Source: Bidens hawaiensis
Lineage: Eukaryota > Streptophyta > Magnoliopsida > Asterales > Asteraceae
DNA length: 64,000 nucleotides
NCBI GenBank assembly: GCA_021521415.1
Contig: JAIQDT010001667.1
Span: 124,001-188,000 of the forward strand
Reading direction: 5' to 3'
The notes below the pieces were generated by a model. That model was given only the letters and a program-made list of their open reading frames with translations, had not been told where the DNA came from and did no database searches. Made by a program: the position numbers and the translations under genes. Of the stretch, positions 11,002 through 22,075 are shown in pieces. The stretch's first letter is position 1. Every line of letters begins with the position of its first letter.

Positions 11002-13135
11002 CCCCCCCCCCCTTCAATCGAAACGGTGGCGGGCCAAGACGAAGCATTCTGCGAAAGACTTCAAATTGAGCACGCGGAAGACTCTTGGTGAAGATGTCAA
11101 CCACCTGAAGATTGGTTGGAACGAACTTGGTATAAAGTTTTCCTGAGTTGACCAGCTCCAGAATGAAATGATAATCCAAATCGATATGTTTTGCACGCTT
11201 GTGGGACACCGGATTTTGAGTCATGAACAAGGCACTCTTATTGTCACATAATAGCGTAGGACGATCTGGTGGAAGAGCATGCAATTCTCGCAGGAGAGGA
11301 GTTATCCAGACAAGCTCTACGGCAGTGTTCGCCATTGCACGATACTCCGATTAACAACTGGATCGAGAGACCGTAGGTTGTTTCTTAGCACTCCAAGACA
11401 CCAGATTACCACTCAGAAAAATAGAATAACCATACGTAGAGTGTCGTGTATCAAGACAACGTGCCCAATCAGCATCAGAATAACCAATAACACAAAGTGT
11501 GTGCGTACGACTGTAGGTAAGGCCAAAAGAAAGTGTTCCTTTGACATAACGCAGCAGACGTTTGACGGCCCTGAAATGATCAACAGTGGGACGATGAAGA
11601 AACTAGGAAAGTTGATTCACTGCATAGGATAAATCTGGTCTAGTGATGGTTAAGTATTGTAAAGCTTCGACTAAAGACCGATAGATAGTAGGATCCGAGT
11701 ATGGTACTCCATCAATAGAAAAAGACTCATGAGGAGCAAGTGGAGTGCTCACGGGTTTGGAGTCGTACAACTGTGCCCGGAGAAGAATATCTTTGGCATA
11801 TTTGGCTTGTGTAAGAAAAAGGCCAGTGTTAGTGTAGACGACTTCTAAACCCAAAAAATAACTTAGATCCCCAAGATCTTTAATGGCAAACTCACAGTGC
11901 AAGTGAGCAATAAAGGTGTGAATTATGGCTTCATCATTTCCCGTTAAGATGAGATCATCAACGTAAACAAGAAGATACATGATGTGTGAGTCTTTGCGAA
12001 GAACAAAAAGTGAAGTGTCCGCACGACTACATGTGAAGCCATAGGAAAGAAGAAACGTACTTAGACATTGCAACCAAGCACGTGGAGCCTGCTTGAGTCC
12101 ATAAAGGGCCTTAGATAATTTGCAAACATGGTTAGGAAATTACGAGTTCACAAATCCGGGTGGTTGCTCCATAAAAACTGTTTCAGTCAGATTGCCATTT
12201 AAAAAAGCATTCTTTACATCGAGTTGATGCAACTTCCATTTGTTAAGCACCGCTAGAGATAACACAATGCGCACCGTGGAAGCTTTAACCACAGGACTAA
12301 AGGTGTGAGAATAGTCCAATCCTGGGATTTGTGTAAATACTTGAGCCACCAAACGTGCCTTATAACGCTCAATTGTTCCATTAGAGTGATATTTAACCCG
12401 AAACACCCATTTGGAACCCACAATATTCGTAGAAGAGGGACGTGGAACTAAAGTCCATGTATTGTTTTGATGAAGCGCCGTAATCTCATCGTCCATAGCT
12501 GCCACCCATTTCGGATCTTTAGACGCCGATTTGAAGCCCCGTGGTTCAAAAGTAGAAGATAAGGCAACGTGTAAGGCATAGGAGCTTAGGGAAGCAAGAT
12601 CGGCTTGGTATTTAGGTTTAAATATTCCTGCCTTGGCTCTTGTTTTCATAGGATGAGTGTTGGAAGTGGAGGTGTCGGGTACTTTCTCAGTAGGAGTTGG
12701 TTCGGGTTGGGTAGTGGCAGATTCGCTGGCAGCTGTAGAGGATTTGGTAGTGGGGTCGGGATTGATTTCAGCTGGGTTGGTAGTAGGGTGGTCGGGTTGA
12801 AGATGGGTTGTGGTTGGGTTGCTAGGTAGTGGACTGGTTGGTGGGTGACAAAGTGGACATGAGGTAGGGGAAATTTCTGGTGGGGTTGGGCTGGATGAAG
12901 TAAGGAAGTTTCTGGTGGGGTTGGGCTGGATGGGGTTGGCGACAGTTTTATTGTCAACCGTGATGGTCTTAGGCGGTGGTTGGACAGAGCCATCGATGTG
13001 GTCAGAAAGCTTGTGTAGGGCTACAAGGAGCCGCATATGGTTGCACCAAAATAGATAATTAGAAGCCGATAATTTCATGGCAGAAAGGTGAGGAACAGAA
13101 TTCATGATGGGAAGAGAGTTAGTGGAGGCGGCCAT
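10997..13135 (-). pseudogene. Degenerate copia gag-RT-RNase H reading frame
   Basis: A single minus-strand frame from the gag ATG at 13135 (MAASTNSLP..) to about 10997. The first ~70 residues are a gag N-terminus; a proline-rich stretch then leads straight into the reverse transcriptase region (MKTRAKAGIFKPK, GSKWVFRVKYHSNG, QLDVKNAFLNG). The YVDDLILTGND active-site motif is near 11960, and RNase H motifs (DADWARC; SEYRAMANTAVE) and a C-terminal domain follow. Protease and integrase are absent, so gag is fused in frame to RT by deletion. In-frame stops occur near 12138, 11604 and 11348, each explainable by one substitution. It is not expected to make an active enzyme. Confidence 0.88.
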
Positions 13136-13196
13136 GAGATGGTAGAGAAGGTTCGTAGGAAAGAAAAATTTATGGTAAAATTTTAGGCTGATACCA

Positions 13197-13353
13197 TGTA
13201 ATGGAATAAAATCAACCTCAATAATCATTGTGGGATTTGGGAGCTATATTTATAACTTAGAAATACGAAGATCTCTCCTGTAATTAAGGAGAGTCAATCA
13301 CAAATACAAGAAAACACAATTAATACATTGATTACAAATTATTTCCGTTTATA
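13197..13353 (-). repeat. 5' LTR of the copia element
   Basis: 157 bp, paired with 10845-11001, and adjacent to the tRNA-Met-type primer-binding site at 13186-13196. Confidence 0.92.
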
Positions 13354-13358
13354 GTCAA

Positions 13359-13782
13359 ACCTATATCGACCCTGTTCATGCCACGTCCCCGCCGCAATGC
13401 GGGTTTTTGACTGATACCGACTGACTTTCCGTTGCAACACGCGAGTTTCAAACAACTAGTTATTAATACTTACATAACACTACATGAGTTGACTCAAAAC
13501 AGGCCATGACTATATTCGATAAAAAAAAATATAAGCAAATATATGTATCATTTTCAAGTTAAACAATTAAACTCATCAATAGTATACCACTTAATTAATT
13601 ATCCTGTCCAACATGTCTATCTAATATGCATGATTAACACCTCTAGTTTAGCCTCATGATCTTGTTTAGAGTGGTGGGGAAACTGCAATATTAGGAAAGA
13701 AGAAAGTTTAGTCTTGTGTTTATCTAGTTCCAGGATTTGGTTTAATAAATATTCTTTTTGGTTAAATTGGATTTCTCCGTAA
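13359..13782. other. Flank with possible Helitron 3' terminus
   Basis: Contains CCGCCGCAATGCGGG (a short hairpin near 13388-13402) and, further on, CTAG|T at 13456-13459, both reminiscent of Helitron 3' ends. No 5' terminus is identified. The remainder is AT-rich and featureless. Confidence 0.3.
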
Positions 13783-14360
13783 GGCTATGTGTAGTGGAGG
13801 GGCTACAATTGGGGGCGAATTGTGACACGTGGCGCCCAGTCAGCATGGAGTGGAAATTTGTTTTTGGGGTGTAATGGTATAGGGGCTACAAGTTGGGCTC
13901 ACATTGTCTTTTTTTATTATTTTCTTTTTATAATTAAACTAATTAAATAAAAACCAATTTATTTAAATAATTAAACAAAAATGCATTAAAATTAAAAAAG
14001 AAGTACAAAAAAAACATAACTAAAAAAATACATAACTAAAAATATTAAAAAACATAACTAAAGAAAAAAAATAAAAAAAAAAACATAACTAAAAAAGAGA
14101 AACTAATATCCGTAATATTCGCGCATTTTTTCACGTCGGCGTTGAAACAATAATGCGGCATCCTCGTGAAACCCCTCCGCTTTGATGGATTCGTAGTCCT
14201 CTTTCATTTGTTTTAATTCGAACGTCTGGTTCAGCTTTTCTTGTTGTTTGTTGGATGCTCGAAGGTCGGCTCCAATTACGGTGGCATTTGTTTCCAAACG
14301 ACCGACCAACTCGTTTATTTCAACGGGCTCCTATTGAATCGTGTTGACGACGAACCTCCC
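13783..14360 (-). mobile_element. PIF/Harbinger fragment with ORF1 C-terminus
   Basis: The left border resembles a Harbinger terminus: TAA (13780-13782) then GGCTATGTGTAGTGGAGGGG. On the minus strand 14103-14309 encodes a charged coiled-coil C-terminus (ELKQMKEDYESIKAEG, then RRREKMREYYGY*) typical of Harbinger ORF1 (Myb/NAM-associated) proteins. The same frame continues upstream to about 14345 across a TAG at about 14333. No transposase and no right terminus are seen, so it is a truncated relic. Confidence 0.6.
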
Positions 14361-14510
14361 CCTTTATTTCTACAAAAGCGTTTTGTAATGAGCAAAACTT
14401 TGCTAAAACCATGATTCCAAAAATATATTTTGCTAGAATATGTACATATTCCAAAATTATATAATTATGTTTTTCCATGTACAAAATGAAAATATTTTTA
14501 ACTGTTGTAA

Positions 14511-15551
14511 GGGATGTGGGGGTGGTCTCGGGTAAACATACGAGTTTTTTTCCAAACTAGTGTTGGTGAAAAAACTATTTACCATTTTGGTGTTTCTAAA
14601 AAACTATTTATCAAACTAGTGTTTTTCATTTCTTTTGTATTTCTTTTACTTTTCAATTAATGTAGAGTCTCTTTAATTTTTCCATTTAGTTCATCAATTA
14701 CTTATTTATATATCACAATTCTTATATATTTTTTATCAAAACAATCCAATATCGTCTTTTTTTATCAATCAACCCCCTATATTTTATTAGTATGAATATT
14801 TAGTATGAATATTTTCTTTTTATTTTATCTTTTACTTGATTCTTTTTCTTTTCTTGTTTTATAATATATTTACTTTTTTGTTTAAATATATCCATTTACA
14901 AATTGTTCTTTAAGTTTAGTTCCGATATCTTAACGAACCTAAGATACCAAATGAATTTGCGACGAATAGTCATCGCAACACTTGGGGTTATGGTTTTGTC
15001 GTGACTATTCGACGCGAATTTGATTGATATTTGTTTGGCTCGTTATGGTACTGGAATAAAACCTAGAAAATCAATTCGTAAAATGAACATATTTAAAACA
15101 ACAAAAGTCGGTAAAAGTTGGGCGTTAATAAAATCCAAACTTTGCGGCGACTATTCGACATGAATTCGATCGGTATCAGTTAGGCTCGTTACGGTACCAA
15201 AATTATATAAAAACAAATTTGTAAAATAATATATCTAAACAAAATAAAGTAAATAAATCTGAAAACAAAAAAATAACAAAAGAAATGAAAAGAAAAATAC
15301 TTAACTGAGTTAGTAAAAAAATAAATAAATTTTGAATAAAAAAAAATTAAATAAAAAATACATAATTGATTAAATACATAGAAAAATTAAAGAGACTATA
15401 CATTAACTAAAAGTAAAAGAAATGGAAAACACTAGTTTAGTAAATAGTTTTTAAGGAACACCCAAATGATAAATAGTTTTTCCACCAACACTAGTTTGAG
15501 AAAAAATTCATAAACATACCCTGGGTATTACGAGAACACCACCGCCATCCC
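14511..15551. mobile_element. Long-terminal-inverted-repeat (MULE-like) element, ~1.04 kb
   Basis: The first ~190 bp (from GGGATGTGGGGGTGGT at 14511) reappear inverted at the right end (about 15365-15551, ending ACCGCCATCCC). Shared segments include CAAACTAGTGTTGGTG and AGTCTCTTTAATTTTT. The interior has two diverged copies of a ~100-bp block with GACTATTCGAC and GGCTCGTTAYGGTAC. There is no coding capacity. The architecture suggests a non-autonomous Mutator-like element, but I could not find a matching 9-bp TSD. Confidence 0.7.
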
Positions 15552-16867
15552 CTACTTTGTTTCTTTTTTTTAGGTGGTTCAAACATGTTATAGAACTTAA
15601 ATGTTTTGTGTAAAAAAGTGAATTCGGTACTTCTTTAACACCATCCTATATAAAGTAAGGTGTTTCTCATTAATTAGACTGAGGGTAGTGGGGGGTGAGG
15701 GTGGGCGCGGCCGCCTATGTGGCTCGCGAACACCGCTACACCCCTCAGGTGAAGGCGGGTGCGGCCGGCCGGCGTGGCTGTGGTCGCGGGACAGAAAAGA
15801 GCCGTTGGGCTTTGGGGTTCAAAAAACTAGCCGTTGGCTAGTTTAATTTGTTTTATTTACTAAATAACACATTATAAATAACTACCTCATTTTATAACAA
15901 TAACACATCATTCTCACTACATTTCTCTCTAATAATTTAAGAATTTATCAAGTTACAAACCATGTCGGGTTGGAGCAACATCAACGACACTCAATTTCCC
16001 GAGGAATGTAACTACATGGACGACGATTCGTTTCAAGAGTTCATAGGGATGTCACAACCTGATTTTTCGGTCCCGGAAACACAACCGGAGCCGGCAAAAC
16101 GATCCCACAAAAAGAAGGGGAAGAAGACCGGCGAAGCGGATGGTTCTTCGGCACCGGAGAAGCGGAAGACTACTCCGTGGTCTAAAGAAGAGAAGCTTGC
16201 GTTGGCGAAAGCTTGGATTGAAATATCCCAAGATCGGAACGCGGGTAAATTATTTCATGAATTTTATTGTTTAATATATCTTTTAAGTTTTATGTGTACT
16301 TATTACATTTTTTGTTATTTATTTTGTAGCCGACTTTCAAAAAGCTCGAGTTTTTTGGGCTAAGGTTCGGGAATGTTTTTATGAACAAGTGGGGAGCAGG
16401 GCTCGTACCGATAATATGATATCAGGTCGGTGGACCGATACTCGTAAATATGTAGGATTGTTTACCAACATACATAACCGCAATGCTAACCGAATGCGGC
16501 CGAGTGGGTCCGATGATCTCGCGGTTTACCAATTCACTTGTGATGAATGGAAACAAGAGGTGTTGCGGAGGTATGGGGTGGTGAAGACGTTTGACGATGG
16601 ATACTTGTGGGATGTGTTAAGAAAGTGCTCGAAATGGATTGAACTATGTGCGGAGGACATGGGCGATGGGGCAAAACGTACAAAAACTAGTGCGTCCGGC
16701 ACATACGTCTCTTCGAGCGGGTCGGAGAATCATATTGACTTCGACCTAAACTTGTCTGAAGGTCATTTGAAAGACCAAGGTTGTATCCGCCCTCCGGGTA
16801 GGGATCGTGGGAAAAAAATGGTTGTTGATGGCGACTATAAAAAATAAATTAAGGAATTGTCAAGTGG

Positions 16868-19170
16868 TGTCACACCCGGCCCTGAACGGCGGAAACAGCC
16901 GGGCGCGCGCGAGTGGGGATTGATAATTAAGCACGGGCCATTGCAAACATTCAAAGTAAGATTTTCATTGCGCATGAAATGTTTAATACAAATACATTAC
17001 ATTGTTTAAAAATTACATAAAAACATCCAAGTATGAAAACTGTTGAAGATTTCCACGCCATATCCTCTTGCGCGGCGGGAACAACCGCGCGCATCGAAGG
17101 GATATAACTAAAATCTTCCAAAAAGCTAGTTTTAGATGTTCAGCGTGAGGTGCTCTAAGTGTGACTCCATGCGCTACCTAGTTATCTCCTGAAAGACACG
17201 TAAAACATTTGAATCAGTATAAACTGAGTGAGTTCACAAGTTTTAGTAACTTGATAATTCGTATTGCATCACAGTCTTGATAAAAATCATTCTGAAACAT
17301 AATTCTGATAGCATCATTAAAACACGTGCTTAGTAAAACATAGTTCTGATAACATATTCTGATAAAATCGTTCCGCGGGCTACGCGCGAACATTTCTGGG
17401 AACCGTGCTCGTCTGTGTAAGTGGCGCTGCCACTACAAGCGAATAATACCGTCCCGCGGGTTACGCGCGGACATTTCTGGGAACCGTGCTCGTCTGTGTA
17501 AGTGGCGCTGCCACTACGAGCGAATAATACCGTCCCGCGGGTTACGCGCGGACGTTGTGCCGGAAAACAAGGCGCTCGTCCATGCAAAGAGGTGCGACCC
17601 CTACGAGCGGGCTCAATCCCATAGTACTGCCCCATGACCATACTAGGCACTCGTCCATGCAAAGAGGTGCAACCCCTACGAGTGGGTTGATCAAACCAGC
17701 AGTCCCTATCCTTAGAGTTCCAATGGTAAAGTGATCACTTACTCGTATCGCACTCTCATCGAAAACCATAGATAACCGTTTGCATTGCTCGTAAATATAC
17801 CATAATGAAACATTATTTAAACACATAATTGCTTGCATTGCTTGTAAGAGTATCATGATAAAACATAATTTAGGTACGTGTCCCTCGCCCCGAAAACAGT
17901 TTAAAAATAGTGAAAACAGTGAAAATAGGGGCTGTGAGACTCACCTGTGGTTCTTGTTAAGGGATTAATCGAGATTCGGGTTTTCTTGGTGTTGGCCTCG
18001 GAATTGAAGGTCTAGAATACGATTAAATAACAAGAAGTATATATATTAAGATCAAGAAATAGGAGAATATAAGGGTTGGAAAGTAGATCTCAAGGTTATA
18101 ATCTCGGCTTACCTAGTAACAGGATCGGAAATGAAAACAACGGATGCTTGGGAGATGATTAGTGCAAGTTTGCAGTTCTTAAGAGAGAAGTTTGAAGTGT
18201 GTTTGGGTGATAATTTGGGTTACATATTTATAGGCAAGATTTAGGGAACACAATCCCTTGCTTTAGGGGATTGTAATCTTTTCATATCTAGGTGTAATGA
18301 TGATAAAGTATGGAAATTATTATTATTTATTTAAAAGTGGAGGAGTGGATAAAAGATTCTGATTTGATTTGGACAGGACATGCAGGTCTGTGGTTGGTGA
18401 GAGTAGGGTGGCTGACAGTTGACTTTTCATGTTACAGTGTGCTTTTTCAGGTGCTTTTGTTAGTGTACAGTTAAAAAGTAGAAATCTCTGAAACACGCAA
18501 CTGTTTCCTTTTTGGGCGGGAATAATCCCCTTATATCTGGAGATTAGGCTAAGTGTTCTGCGCGTATAGCTTTGTGCGCATAGCTTTCTGCGTGAAGGAC
18601 ATTTCTTTGCTGCGGGTAGGTACGTAACCTTCTCGCAGTCAGGGATATTGAGTTTCATTTGTAGATTCTCCAGGTGGTCTTGGTATTTCAACATAGTGAT
18701 CAGTTATGTTGAAGTCAATTCCATCTTGGAGCTTCAGACAAACTAACTCTCAATGTTCCCGCCATGCGGGGAGGTTAGTTCCCCTTCCGCACGCGCATAA
18801 ACGATTTGGGATGCACCCGCCTTAGCATCATGCGGGACGGTCAACCCATTAGACAACATAAAGTTAAGTTACATGAAAACATAAAGCCAAAACATTCGCG
18901 CATGGCGCATATAACATATGCCCACGCTGGTTCTTACATCGCGCGCTCGCGCAGGGCGCACATAACGTGCCCGCGCTGACTCTAACATAGCGCGCTCGCG
19001 CAGGGCGCACATAACACATGCCCGCGCTGATTCTAATATAGCGCGCTCGCGCAGGGCGCACATAACACATGCCCGCGCTGATTCTAATTTAGCGCGCATA
19101 ATATTCACAATCACCTAATTATTAGGTTGATTACTTAGTTTATAGGATTGGGAAATTACCGGTTGTCACA
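16868..19170 (-). repeat. 3' LTR of the gypsy element
   Basis: 2303 bp. It contains a ~80-bp tandem repeat (about 17369-17560, two and a half copies, core GGAACCGTGCTCGTCTGTG) and a ~50-bp tandem repeat (about 18925-19095, core GCGCTCGCGCAGGGCGCACA). On the minus strand a TATA-like CTATAAATATG lies near 18221-18231. ORFs called here (17330-17662, 17542-17856, 18323-18694, 18864-19114) are unlikely to be genes; each recurs in the other LTR. Confidence 0.95.
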
Positions 19171-19183
19171 TTTTCCCCCTGTT
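19171..19183 (-). other. Polypurine tract of the gypsy element
   Basis: The minus strand reads AACAGGGGGAAAA directly before the 3' LTR start TGTGACA: the plus-strand DNA priming site. Confidence 0.85.
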
Positions 19184-19204
19184 AAGAGAATTTCGTCCCG
19201 AAAT

Positions 19205-22075
19205 TTAGGAGACGTCGCTGGCAGAAGCCATGTTCTGAAAGAGGTGTGGGTATTTCTTGCGTATTTGATATTCTCTTTCCCAAGTGAATTCAGGCCCACG
19301 CCTTGAGTTCCATTGAACCTTTACTAACTTGATTATGCTTCTGCGTAACTTTTGTTCTTTCCAATCGGTTACTGCTATAGGTTCTTCTACGAAGTGCAGT
19401 TGTTTGTCGATGTGAATCTCTTCCAACGGCAAAATCAACGTTTCGTCAGATAAGCACTTTTTGAGGTTGGATACATGGAACGTATCATGAACTCCACTGA
19501 GTTCGGCGGGTAAACGGAGTTTATAAGCAACCGGACCGATCCTTTCCAGGATCTCAAATGGTCCAATGTAGCGCGGATTCAACTTTCCTCGCTTGCCGAA
19601 ACGGGGGACTCCTTTCCATGGAGAGACTTTCAAAAGTACTCTATCCCCTACTTGAAACTCCAACGGTTTCCTTCGCACATCTGCGTAGCTCTTCTGTCTG
19701 TCGCGCGCTGTCTTAAGGCGATCCCGTATCTGAAAAATCTTGTCTGTTGTTTCTTGGATCAATTCTGGACCAGTCATTTGCTTGTCACCCACTTCAGCCC
19801 AGCACAGTGGGGATCTACACTTGCGCCCATACAAAGCTTCAAACGGCGCAGCCTTGAGGCTTGTGTGATAACTGTTGTTGTAAGAAAATTCAACCAATGG
19901 GAGGTGAGTATCCCAGCTACCTCCGAAATCGATTGCGCACGCGCGCAGCATATCTTCCAATGTCTGGATTGTTCGCTCGCTTTGCCCATCCGTTTGGGGA
20001 TGATATGCCGTACTCATGTCAAGACGAGTACCTAAAGCCCCTTGTAACGATCTCCAAAACCTTGAGGTGAACCGACTATCTCTATCAGAAATGATGGACA
20101 CTGGGACTCCATGTTTTGAAACTACTTCTCGAATATACAATCGGGCTAACTTTTCCATCTTATCGGTTTCCTTGATCGGCAGGAAGTGCGCTGACTTAGT
20201 TAGCCGATCTACAATAACCCAGATCGTGTCGTAACCCCCAGGTGTCCTTGGCAGTTTGGTGATGAAGTCCATAGAGATTTGTTCCCACTTCCACATGGGA
20301 ATTTCTGGCTGCTGAAGTAACCCCGACGGCTTCTGGTATTCAGCCTTTACCTTCGAACACGTCAGGCACTTACTGACATACGTCGCGATGGCGCCTTTAA
20401 GATTGGGCCACCAATACAGCGCTTTAACATCTTGGTACATCTTGTCTGCGCCAGGATGTACGGAATACCGCGTCTTGTGAGCTTCGTTTAATACTTGCTC
20501 GCGCAATCCTCCCTTGAGAGGGACCCATATGCGGTTAGCGAAATATAGATTGCCGTTCTCTTTAAGTTCCAAACTCTTAATCATACCCCCAAGGGATTCG
20601 TTTTTAACAAACTCTGGTTTCAAGGCTTTTTGCTGAGCGTCTCTGATGCGGGTAGAGAGATCTGCGCGAATGGTCAACCTTAGAGCCTTGACTCGTAGCG
20701 TTTTTATTCGCTCCTTCCTACTTAGCGCGTCTGCTACCACATTCGCCTTTCCAGGGTGGTACTTAATTTCACAATCATAATCATTCAACAACTCCACCCA
20801 TCTTCGTTGCCTCATGTTTAAATCCTTTTGATCAAATATATGTTGAAGGCTCTTGTGATCCGTAAAGATTATACACTTTGTACCATAGAGGTAATGGCGC
20901 CAAATCTTTAGCGCGAAGACAACCGCTCCAAGTTCCAGATCATGCGTTGTGTAGTTCTTTTCATTGGTCTTGAGTTGGCGCGAGGCATACGCTATGACTT
21001 TGTCTCGCTGCATAAGGACACATCCGAGTCCCTGATGTGAAGCGTCGCAGTAAACGACGATGTCATCCGTCCCCTCAGGCAGAGACAAAATTGGCGCACT
21101 ACATAACTTCTGTTTCAACATTTGAAATGCCGCTTCCTGATTTTCGCCCCAAACAAACTTCTTGTCTTTCTGAGTTAGCGCGGTCAGAGGTAGAGCTATC
21201 TTGGAGAAGTTCTCAATGAAGCGTCGATAGTAGCCAGCTAGTCCTAGGAATTGCCTCACCTCAGTTGGGGTTTTTGGCGCTTCCCAGTTTTCGATGGCCT
21301 TGACTTTGGAAGGATCAACGTGTATTCCTTTCTCGTTTACAACGTGACCGAGAAAGTGAACTTCTCTAAGCCAAAACTCACACTTGGAAAACTTCGCATA
21401 CAACTTTTCTTTCCTCAACAATTCCAAAATCAATCTCAGGTGTTGCTCATGCTCGGCCTTGGTCCGAGAGTAAATCAGAATGTCATCTATAAATACAATC
21501 ACAAACTTATCCAAGTATGGTTTGCACACGCGGTTCATCAGATCCATGAATACAGCCGGCACATTAGTTAGCCCGAAAGGCATCACTAAGAACTCATAAT
21601 GGCCGTATCTAGTTCGGAAGGCTGTCTTCGGCGCATCTTCCTCATGGACCCTAAGTTGGTGGTATCCTGACCGTAGATCTATCTTCGAATAATAACTGGA
21701 TCCCTGCAACTGGTCAAATAAGTCGTCAATCCTCGGTAAGGGGTACCGATTCTTGACTGTCAGCTTGTTCAGCTCCCTGTAGTCAATACACATCCGGAAG
21801 GAACCATCCTTCTTCTTTACAAACAGTACTGGAGCTCCCCAATGTTAGAAGCTTGGGCGTATGAAACCCTTATCCGATAGTTCCTGTAGCTGATTGGATA
21901 GCTCTTGCATCTCAGATGGAGCTAATCGATAAGGCGCTCGAGCTACTGGCGCAGCTCCTGGGACTAAATCAATACGAAATTCGACTTGTCGCGGCGGCGG
22001 TAATCCGGGCAAATCTTCAGGAAAAACTTCTGGAAATTCGCGCACTACTGGTAAGTCTTCAATTTCTTCGCTCAT
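19205..22075 (-). pseudogene. Gypsy pol: RT, RNase H, integrase, chromodomain-like tail (broken)
   Basis: A minus-strand frame from about 22075 ([20 protein letters not shown]) to the stop at 19205. An in-frame TAA at about 21842-21844 splits it just before the reverse transcriptase block. The downstream 862-residue part holds RT (FIDDIL active-site motif near residues 101-106), RNase H ([19 protein letters not shown]), an integrase zinc-binding region ([17 protein letters not shown]), the integrase core ([30 protein letters not shown]) and a C-terminal part with [10 protein letters not shown] and a WERE-containing chromodomain-like stretch. It is also in a different frame from gag-protease. 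Little else is damaged, which fits the low LTR divergence. Confidence 0.92.

Larger units (their letters stand above)
10845..13353 (-). mobile_element. Internally deleted Ty1-copia LTR retrotransposon
   Basis: Two 157-bp LTRs (10845-11001 and 13197-13353; three differences seen, about 2%) are bounded by a 5-bp TSD GTCAA (10840-10844 and 13354-13358). On the minus strand the 5' LTR (right) is followed directly by a primer-binding site TGGTATCAGCC (13186-13196) matching initiator-Met tRNA, and the 3' LTR (left) is preceded by a purine tract GAAGGGGGGGGGGG (11002-11015). At 2.5 kb it is about half the usual length: the gag C-terminus, protease and integrase are missing. Confidence 0.93.

Noticed and set aside
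12605..12993. ORFs of 74 and 115 aa inside the copia element
   Set aside because: They are other-frame readings of the proline-rich stretch of the degenerate gag-RT frame.
17330..19114. Arg/Ala/Cys-rich ORFs in the gypsy LTR
   Set aside because: They translate CG-rich tandem repeats and recur in the other LTR; no domain or start context.
22059..22075. Programmed frameshift between gag-protease and pol
   Set aside because: No slippery heptamer is evident and a stop follows nearby in pol, so mutation is the simpler explanation; kept only as a question in the findings.
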